Shown: positions 23,371 to 29,501 of the stretch, one piece after another
How the letters are laid out: every line of letters starts with the position of its first letter
Numbering within the stretch: position 1 is the first letter of the stretch
Origin: CAYXZQ01 sp964469935
Lineage (GTDB): Archaea > Nanobdellota > Nanobdellia > Woesearchaeales > DSVV01
Assembly: GCA_964469935.1 (NCBI GenBank)
Contig: CAYXZQ010000017.1
Location: 1-31,942, forward strand
Direction of reading: 5' to 3'
DNA length: 31,942 nucleotides
The notes under the pieces: model-generated
Database searches by the model: none
What the model was told of the DNA's origin: nothing
What the model saw: the letters and a program-made list of their open reading frames with translations, nothing else
Made by a program: the position numbers and the translations under genes

Positions 23371-23414
23371 GGGCTGAGAAGCCCGAATTTAAGGGTTTCA
23401 GGGGTTTTTGCCCC
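23371..23414. other. Two hairpins in the gyrA/transglutaminase divergent gap
   Basis: GGGCTGAGAAGCCC (23371-23384) forms a five-pair stem with a GAGA (GNRA) tetraloop, and GGGGTTTTTGCCCC (23401-23414) a four-pair stem. Both lie between the two divergent TATA boxes, so they may be DNA sites for a regulator rather than transcribed structures. Confidence 0.3.
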
Positions 23415-23424
23415 AACCAAAACA

Positions 23425-23432
23425 AATTTAAA
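23425..23432 (+). promoter_or_regulatory. TATA box for the transglutaminase gene
   Basis: AATTTAAA begins 30 bases before the ATG at 23455. It supports that start over the in-frame upstream codon at 23359. Confidence 0.55.
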
Positions 23433-23454
23433 CGTCAATCAGAACTCTCTGGTG

Positions 23455-25512
23455 ATGAAAAGGCTCCTCCTCCTCGTATTGCTGCTGTCATCCCCCATGG
23501 TAATGGCTGTGGATTACTACTCAGCAAATGAGCTTGCCCTCAATGTCACTGTCTCGAACTCTCTCAGGGTGGTCCCTACCGGCAAGGATTATTCCCTCAA
23601 GAAAGCCACGGTGTTCCTCTCATACTTTCCCAAGGAGGATTACAGGCAGGAGGTAAACTCGATCACTACCCGGCCAGAGGCAGAAGAGCTGGGCGATGAT
23701 TATATCTTCGTATGGAAGAACCCGATAGAAGATGAGATAAGCTTCAGCCTGAAATCCTCGCTCACGACCAAGAACAGCCTTATCAAGGTCTATGACCAGG
23801 TTGATTTTCCAATCAGCTATCTCAGTCCGGACCTGCGGGTCTACACAGAGGCGACCCCGACAATAGACTACAACGATGTAAGGATAAGGAACCTAGCATC
23901 CCAGCTCGCCTCAGGGGAAGATGACCTCTATGTCGTTGTCACGAAACTCGGGACATGGGTGAACAAGAACATCAACTACAACCTCAATACGCAGACAGCG
24001 GACGTCTCCCAGAAGGCCAGCTGGGTGATAGAGAACAAGGAAGGTGTGTGCGACGAACTTACAAACCTCTTCATCGGCCTCTGCCGGTCGCTTGGGATTC
24101 CGGCAAGATTCGTCTCGGGCATGTCTTATTCCAACACAGACCTCTTTGTCGACAGGTGGAGCCCACACGGCTGGGCAGAGGTGTATTTCCCGAATTACGG
24201 CTGGGTGCCATTCGACGTGACATACGGCGAACTCGGCTTCATAGACCCCACCCACATCAAGCTCAAGGACTCGCTCGACGCCAACAAGTCAAGTACGAAG
24301 TACGAATGGGAGGGCTACAATGTGGATCTCAAGACCGAAAAGATAACAATCAAAACTAACGTGGTATCTGCAGAGGGCAGGTGGACACCCCTTCTAGGGG
24401 TTGATGAATACGCTCTAAGGCCGAATGCAGGCTTCGGCTCGTACGATGCAGTGGTCGTCGAGATCAAAAATCCCCATGAATACTATGTCCCGACAGAGCT
24501 GTTCCTGTCGAAATCCGAGGGCATACAGACTTTCGACGATTACAGCAGGTTCGTGCTCATGAAGCCTTATGAGACGAAGAAGGAATACTGGATAGTGAAG
24601 CTCGATTCCCAGCTGAGAAAGAACTACATCTACAATTTCACAATAAAGGCATACTCTATAAGGAATGCATCTGACACGACCAACATAGTAAGCTCAGGCG
24701 AATTCAAGGTATACAGCCTTCAGGATATAAGGGACCAGATCGACCAGTCAAAGGAAGAGGAGACAAAGACATATTCGAGGAACCTTGACATCCAGTGCTC
24801 GTCAGGCGACATCTTCTACGCGGGCGAGATCGTAAGGATAAACTGCACGCTTTCAAACAGGGGCAACGTGCCTCTCAAAGGCCTATCTGTCTGCCTGGAG
24901 GACGACTGCAGGGACCTGGACCTGTACATAAGCGAGAAAAAAGCAGTGGAATTCGACATGGCTTTCAATGCACCGGGACCGCAGGACCTTGTCATAGTGG
25001 CAAGGAACATCAACGTGACGAAGACTGCCGATGTCCAGTTCGTAGTCTGGGACAGGCCAAGGGTGATGATCGAAGACCTCAGGTATCCTGAGTCCACGAG
25101 GCTTGCCGACAATTTCACCATAGGGTTCAGACTCAGCCCGAAGACGGCATCGATTCCAGAAGACGTGAAGGTGAGGCTTTCAGGAATGTCGTTCGAGAAA
25201 GAATGGACAATCGACAGGCTTGATCGGGACAGCAAGTACGTCCTCAATGTCGGAGGCGACAGCCTTGCCGAAGAGGACAACAGGTTCACCTTATCCGTCT
25301 CCTATTCAGACGACCTGGGTCGGCAGTATTCAGAGAATGTCGATTTCACAATTGGCCTCATGGACGTGACGCTCAGGGACAAGGCAACGATGTTTCTGAA
25401 CAGCCTCGGCAGGGATGCCAAGAATGACGTGATAGTGCTGTCACTCTCTATATTCTTTGCAGCAATCGTTGTAGGGCTCATCTTCAGGACGAGGAAAAGA
25501 AGGGACGGCTGA
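23455..25512 (+). CDS. Secreted, membrane-anchored transglutaminase-like protein
   Basis: Exported protein with a transglutaminase/protease-like core. Seen, from this start: signal peptide 1-19, a beta-rich N-terminal region, then the core with GVCDE (Cys199), SPHGWAEVYF (His238) and GWVPFDVTYG (Asp254), an intact Cys-His-Asp triad. After it come beta-sandwich regions including a cysteine-bearing domain (about 445-500), and a C-terminal TM helix at about 660-677 with a basic RTRKRRDG tail inside. It therefore acts outside the cell, perhaps cross-linking or cleaving surface proteins; substrate unknown. The start is fixed by the signal peptide and the TATA box at -30. Confidence 0.85.
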   Translation: MKRLLLLVLLLSSPMVMAVDYYSANELALNVTVSNSLRVVPTGKDYSLKKATVFLSYFPKEDYRQEVNSITTRPEAEELGDDYIFVWKNPIEDEISFSLKSSLTTKNSLIKVYDQVDFPISYLSPDLRVYTEATPTIDYNDVRIRNLASQLASGEDDLYVVVTKLGTWVNKNINYNLNTQTADVSQKASWVIENKEGVCDELTNLFIGLCRSLGIPARFVSGMSYSNTDLFVDRWSPHGWAEVYFPNYGWVPFDVTYGELGFIDPTHIKLKDSLDANKSSTKYEWEGYNVDLKTEKITIKTNVVSAEGRWTPLLGVDEYALRPNAGFGSYDAVVVEIKNPHEYYVPTELFLSKSEGIQTFDDYSRFVLMKPYETKKEYWIVKLDSQLRKNYIYNFTIKAYSIRNASDTTNIVSSGEFKVYSLQDIRDQIDQSKEEETKTYSRNLDIQCSSGDIFYAGEIVRINCTLSNRGNVPLKGLSVCLEDDCRDLDLYISEKKAVEFDMAFNAPGPQDLVIVARNINVTKTADVQFVVWDRPRVMIEDLRYPESTRLADNFTIGFRLSPKTASIPEDVKVRLSGMSFEKEWTIDRLDRDSKYVLNVGGDSLAEEDNRFTLSVSYSDDLGRQYSENVDFTIGLMDVTLRDKATMFLNSLGRDAKNDVIVLSLSIFFAAIVVGLIFRTRKRRDG

Positions 25513-25545
25513 AGACGACAGGCCCCTGTTACGCCTTAGGATACT

Positions 25546-25553
25546 TTTAAATA
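25546..25553 (+). promoter_or_regulatory. TATA box for the PIN-PilT-KH gene
   Basis: TTTAAATA begins 31 bases before the ATG at 25577. Confidence 0.55.
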
Positions 25554-25576
25554 AACAGCAATGTTCCTCCCCACCG

Positions 25577-27388
25577 ATGAAACTTGTGCCTGACATGTCG
25601 GTGATAATAGAGGGGCTTCTCAGCAGGAGGATCATGGAGAAGAAGCTTCTTGCCGAAGAGATAATCATACATGAGGCCGCGCTTTCTGAGCTCGAGAGCC
25701 AGGCAGCCCAGAACAGGGCCATAGGCTTTCTCGGCATCGATGAGCTCGACCGGCTCAGGCAGATGCAGGAGAAGGCAGGCTTCGTGCTGAAATTTTCCGG
25801 AAGCAGGCCCTCTGCGGCAGAAAAGAGACATATGGGGCTTGGCGATATCGATTCCATGATCAGGGAGCTTGCTCATGACGAGGACGGGACGCTTGTCACA
25901 GCAGACAAGGTCCTTGCCAGGGTTGCAGGGGCTAAGGGCGTCCCGTGCATACTCGAGGCTGTGGAGAAGAAGAGAAGGAAGATACAGCTCGAGAGGTTCT
26001 TTGACAAGGAGACCATGTCGGTGCATCTCAGGGAAAGCGTCAGGCCGTTTGCAAAGAAAGGAAGGCCCGGCGACTGGAGCTTTGTGCCTGTCGGAAAGGA
26101 CGAGCTTACAGCAGACCATGTCCAGGACATCTCCAGGGAGATTATCGAGGAGGCCAAGATAAGGAAGGACGGGTTCATCGAGATAGAGAGGCCGGGCTCG
26201 ACAATCGTCCAGCTGGAGGATTTCAGGATAGTCATCACGAGGCCGCCGTTCTCGGACGGCTGGGAGATAACCGCTGTTCGGCCTGTGAAAAGGCTTGCGC
26301 TCTCCGACTACGAGCTCAGCAGCACACTCAGGCAGAGGATTGCAGAGCAAGCCGAAGGCATACTGATTGCCGGGGCTCCCGGCATGGGCAAGTCGACGTT
26401 CGCTTCAGCGCTTGCAGAGTTCTATGCAGATAATGAAAAGATAGTCAAGACAGTAGAGGCGCCGAGGGACCTTGTGCTTCCGGAAAACATAACCCAGTAC
26501 GCCATATCCCACGGAGACGCCCAGGAGATACACGACATCCTCCTTCTCTCTCGCCCCGACTACACGTTTTTCGACGAGATGAGAAACACCGATGATTTCA
26601 GGCTGTTTGCCGACCTGCGTCTCGCAGGAATCGGCTTCATAGGCATAGTGCATGCGACAAACCCCATCGATGCCATACAGCGCTTTGTCGGCAGGATCGA
26701 GCTCGGAGTGATACCACAGGTTGTGGACACTGTCATCTTCATAAAGGACGGGGTGATAGACAAGGTGCTCTCGCTCAGGATGGTCGTCAAGGTGCCTTCA
26801 GGGATGACAGAGGCCGACCTTGCAAGGCCCGTGGTCGTGGTGTCGGATTTCGAGACAAGGAAGCCCGAGTTCGAGCTCTACAGCTACGGCGAAGAGACTG
26901 TTGTTATTCCTGTGGACGACAACAAGAAACCCGTGGTGCATGAGCTCGCATCAAGACAGCTCGAGTCAGAGCTCAGCAGATTTTCAGACGATGTGGAAGT
27001 TGAAGTGATATCGGACAGCAGGTGCGTAGTATATCTTCCTGAAGAGAAGATAGCTAAGCTTATCGGGAAGCAGGGCAGAAACATCAACGAGCTTGAGAAG
27101 AGGATTGGGATGGGCATCGACGTTAGGCCCATAGGGAAAGACAGGGCAAAGGCCGGAAATGAAATACCTTATGATGTCAAGATACTCGGCAAAAGCATTG
27201 TCTTCACGGTCAAGATGAAATATTCAGACAGAGAAGTGCAGGTCAAGGTCGGCGATGACTATCTCCTCACGGCAAAAGTCAGCAAGAAGGGCGTAATCAA
27301 GGTCAGGAAGAACAACAAGATAGGAAAGATAATCGCTGATGCCGTCAACACAGGAGAAAACATAAGGCTGGAGGAGGCAGATGCCTGA
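25577..27388 (+). CDS. PIN-PilT-KH ATPase
   Basis: Archaeal ATPase combining a PIN nuclease-like domain, a PilT/VirB11-like motor ATPase and a KH RNA-binding domain. Seen: PIN domain at 1-135 (VPDMSVII with Asp6, LVTADKVLA near 107), linker, ATPase at about 225-420 with Walker A GAPGMGKST (Lys272), Walker B-like DYTFFDEMR and GFIGIVHATNPIDAIQRF, then KH-like AKLIGKQGRNINELEKR at about 493-509. The length of 603 aa is typical. The domain mix suggests an RNA-directed motor or nuclease; no function is established that I know. It overlaps the next small gene by eight bases. Confidence 0.92.
   Translation: MKLVPDMSVIIEGLLSRRIMEKKLLAEEIIIHEAALSELESQAAQNRAIGFLGIDELDRLRQMQEKAGFVLKFSGSRPSAAEKRHMGLGDIDSMIRELAHDEDGTLVTADKVLARVAGAKGVPCILEAVEKKRRKIQLERFFDKETMSVHLRESVRPFAKKGRPGDWSFVPVGKDELTADHVQDISREIIEEAKIRKDGFIEIERPGSTIVQLEDFRIVITRPPFSDGWEITAVRPVKRLALSDYELSSTLRQRIAEQAEGILIAGAPGMGKSTFASALAEFYADNEKIVKTVEAPRDLVLPENITQYAISHGDAQEIHDILLLSRPDYTFFDEMRNTDDFRLFADLRLAGIGFIGIVHATNPIDAIQRFVGRIELGVIPQVVDTVIFIKDGVIDKVLSLRMVVKVPSGMTEADLARPVVVVSDFETRKPEFELYSYGEETVVIPVDDNKKPVVHELASRQLESELSRFSDDVEVEVISDSRCVVYLPEEKIAKLIGKQGRNINELEKRIGMGIDVRPIGKDRAKAGNEIPYDVKILGKSIVFTVKMKYSDREVQVKVGDDYLLTAKVSKKGVIKVRKNNKIGKIIADAVNTGENIRLEEADA
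27370..27377 (+). promoter_or_regulatory. Shine-Dalgarno of the small membrane gene
   Basis: GGAGGAGG lies a few bases before the ATG at 27381, inside the end of the ATPase gene. It supports real translation of the small ORF. Confidence 0.5.
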
Positions 27389-27572
27389 GAAGATCCTATT
27401 CTGGCTCGGGATGATGCTTGTCTTCTTCATAATATTCCTTCTCAGCTTCGTCAGCATGGGCCAGGGCACGGGGATCCTGGGCATCATGCCGTACAGGTAT
27501 GAGGACCCGGTGGTCATGGGATTCTCAGTTCTGGGCATTGTCAAGTCGATCTATGAGAACCACAGGAGATAG
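27381..27572 (+). CDS. Small membrane protein (63 aa)
   Basis: Unrecognised short protein. Seen: a strong TM helix at about residues 5-25 (ILFWLGMMLVFFIIFLLSFV), a glycine-rich loop and a second weakly hydrophobic segment, ending in a basic NHRR. It has a strong Shine-Dalgarno inside the preceding gene and overlaps it by eight bases, so it is likely co-translated with the PIN-PilT-KH ATPase and could be its membrane partner (inference). Confidence 0.6.
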   Translation: MPEKILFWLGMMLVFFIIFLLSFVSMGQGTGILGIMPYRYEDPVVMGFSVLGIVKSIYENHRR

Positions 27573-27610
27573 AAGGCCAATAAGGCACCTGTTCCATGCC
27601 TTTAGAGCAA

Positions 27611-27618
27611 ATTATATA
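27611..27618 (+). promoter_or_regulatory. TATA box for the MFS gene
   Basis: ATTATATA. Predicted transcript start is near 27642, leaving a 5' leader of about 60 bases, exceptional in this window of leaderless genes. Confidence 0.45.
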
Positions 27619-27678
27619 TATCATGCCCTAACGCTGATTAAGAGTCAAGGCACATATCAAGACGCAAAAAAGCACGAC

Positions 27679-27690
27679 CACATGAATGTG
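27679..27690. repeat. Inverted repeat in the MFS leader
   Basis: CACATGAATGTG, a perfect five-base dyad with a two-base spacer, 15 bases before the MFS start. It is a possible operator for a repressor controlling the exporter; short enough to be chance. Confidence 0.25.
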
Positions 27691-27704
27691 CGACTACAGG
27701 CAGA

Positions 27705-29198
27705 ATGGTGGACTCTGAAGATAAATTTGGATGGCTTGTCCTTGCAACAGTCATCATCGGAACTTTTCTCGGAAGCATAGACAGGACAGTCGTAAATCTC
27801 GCTCTTCCGGACATAATGAGCACTTTCAGGATAACCGTGTCGACAGCGGGATGGATAGCGACAGCATACATCCTCGCAAATGCAGTGTTCGTCCCTGTCT
27901 GGGGGAAGCTCGCAGACACGATTGGACAAAAGAAAGTATATATTACCGGACTGGCCATCTTTATCGTCGGCTCTCTGCTTGCGGGATTTGCCTGGAGCTA
28001 CAGCTCATTGATATTCTTCAGGATCATCCAGGCGCTGGCTGTCTCTTCGAATTATCCCACTGCGATGGCGATACTCACAGTCACTTTCAAAGACGCACAA
28101 AAAAGGGTGAGGGCCCTCGGCCTCTGGTCTGCTAGCCTTGCTTCAGGCGCAATCCTAGGGCCATTGCTGGGCGGGCCGCTCACTGATTTCTTCGGATGGC
28201 GCTCCATATTTTTTGTCAATCTTCCGATCGGAATAATCGGCATTTTGATGGCAATATTCTTCATCAGGGAATCTAAGGCAAAAAAAGCCAACGGGAGATT
28301 CGACCTCGCAGGAGCGGTCATACTCGGGATTGCCCTATCGACGCTAGTGCTTGTGCTGGACAGGGGCGAGAGCTGGGGATGGCTCTCTCTGCCGAGCTTC
28401 ATCTGTTATCTCGGAACAGTTCTATTTTCAATATGGTTCTATAAGATCGAGAAGGACCACAAGGACCCGCTGATCGACTTCAAGTTCTTCAAGGACAGGA
28501 ATTTCCTGCTGATCCTGCTGAACACATTCATCGTTTTCATGGGGATGATGGGAAGCATGTTCCTCATCCCAATATTTGCAGAGACTTTCCTGGGGTATTC
28601 CGCGACACAGACAGGCTACATGTTTGTTCCCATGGCAGTTGTGCTCATGATAGCAGCGACAATCGGAGCAAAGCTCGGGAACAGGATAAGCCCCGTGAAG
28701 ATAATAGCATGGGGGACGTTCATCGCCGGCGGAGGGCTCCTGCTTTTCTCTTACCTTGACCCGCGCTCAAGTGCACTTGACATAATCATCCCTCTGTCCG
28801 TGATGTCTTTCGGCCTCGGCCTCGGGATGTCGCACAGGCCAAACCTGGTCGCGATGTCTGCGCCTGAAGGCGAGGTCGGCACAGCGTCTTCCATATTTGT
28901 CCTCGTGAGAAACATTGCAGGGGCTTTCGGAGTCGCAATATTCGCGACGATACTCGACAGCACGATAAAGAACAATGTCCTCAATATTGCACAGAACACA
29001 TTGATCAATGTGAAGATGCCCGTCATCATTCGACAGGTATCGGCCCTGATCATACTGAAAGCGCAGGTCCTGGCATACGGGCATGTGTTCGTGATATCAT
29101 CGTTTTTCCTCTTTGTTGGAGGGTTCTTCGCGTTCTTCATAAAGATAAAAGACATGGAAGCGAAGAGGGCTGCAGAAACAGAAATCATGCCTGAATGA
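27705..29198 (+). CDS. MFS multidrug-type exporter, DHA2 (14-TM) family
   Basis: Proton-driven drug or metabolite exporter of the EmrB/QacA type. Seen: TM1 with LGSIDRTVVNLALPDI (motif D1-like), WIATAYILANAVFVPVWGKLADTIGQKKV (motif A, GKLADTIGQKK), the motif C region SGAILGPLLGGPL followed by GWRSIFFVNLPIG, and about fourteen TM helices over 497 aa. Substrate unknown. The ATG at 27705 lacks a good Shine-Dalgarno; the frame is open a little upstream but has no better start. Preceded by a leader with an inverted repeat. Confidence 0.9.
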   Translation: MVDSEDKFGWLVLATVIIGTFLGSIDRTVVNLALPDIMSTFRITVSTAGWIATAYILANAVFVPVWGKLADTIGQKKVYITGLAIFIVGSLLAGFAWSYSSLIFFRIIQALAVSSNYPTAMAILTVTFKDAQKRVRALGLWSASLASGAILGPLLGGPLTDFFGWRSIFFVNLPIGIIGILMAIFFIRESKAKKANGRFDLAGAVILGIALSTLVLVLDRGESWGWLSLPSFICYLGTVLFSIWFYKIEKDHKDPLIDFKFFKDRNFLLILLNTFIVFMGMMGSMFLIPIFAETFLGYSATQTGYMFVPMAVVLMIAATIGAKLGNRISPVKIIAWGTFIAGGGLLLFSYLDPRSSALDIIIPLSVMSFGLGLGMSHRPNLVAMSAPEGEVGTASSIFVLVRNIAGAFGVAIFATILDSTIKNNVLNIAQNTLINVKMPVIIRQVSALIILKAQVLAYGHVFVISSFFLFVGGFFAFFIKIKDMEAKRAAETEIMPE

Positions 29199-29208
29199 AT
29201 TGGATAAA

Positions 29209-29216
29209 TTTATTAA
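29209..29216 (+). promoter_or_regulatory. TATA box for the mini secreted gene
   Basis: TTTATTAA begins 30 bases before the ATG at 29239. It supports that start over the upstream in-frame codon at 29200. Confidence 0.5.
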
Positions 29217-29238
29217 TGCAGCATATCTTAACAGCCCT

Positions 29239-29463
29239 ATGAAAAGAGGTCTGTTGTATTTATCATTTCTGCTAATGCTGATGAATCTTGCAGCTGCGAC
29301 GACGTACTATGTCTCTAATTCAGGAAATGACAGCAACGGCAGAATTACGATATGGGAATTGATAGATTTTATCACCGGATGGAAATCAGGAAATGCCTCA
29401 TCAGGAAATGCCTCGATTGCCGAACTCGCGGATGCCATAGGGAAATGGAAGGGCGGGTGCTGA
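29239..29463 (+). CDS. Mini secreted protein with dockerin-like tail (74 aa)
   Basis: Very short exported protein. Seen: signal peptide 1-20, then TTYYVSNSGNDSNG, the usual opening of secreted beta-helix proteins, followed immediately by ITIWELIDFITGWKSG...SIAELADAIGKWKGGC. This resembles the two-helix dockerin-like module at the C-terminus of many DPANN surface proteins. The beta-helix body between them is missing. A 15-base tandem repeat lies between the two helices. It may be a deletion relic of a larger gene like the next one, or a functional free dockerin-like peptide. Promoter and signal peptide look intact. Confidence 0.65.
   Translation: MKRGLLYLSFLLMLMNLAAATTYYVSNSGNDSNGRITIWELIDFITGWKSGNASSGNASIAELADAIGKWKGGC
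29386..29415 (+). repeat. 15-base tandem repeat, two copies
   Basis: TCAGGAAATGCCTC(A/G) occurs twice in direct succession, encoding SGNAS-SGNAS in the linker of the dockerin-like protein. It suggests recent slippage expansion. Confidence 0.7.
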
Positions 29464-29469
29464 AAAAGA

Positions 29470-29477
29470 TTTATATA
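29470..29477 (+). promoter_or_regulatory. TATA box for the beta-helix gene
   Basis: TTTATATA begins 32 bases before the ATG at 29502, just after the stop of the mini gene. Confidence 0.55.
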
Positions 29478-29501
29478 TGAGGATTGCCAGTATCCTGAAT
29501 C

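Noticed and set aside
23359..23454. Longer transglutaminase starting at 23359
   Set aside because: It would bury the signal peptide and cover the two hairpins and the TATA box; 23455 fits both signal peptide and promoter.
25518..25529. ACAGGCCCCTGT palindrome after the transglutaminase gene
   Set aside because: Short, low-stability and without a T-tract; likely chance.
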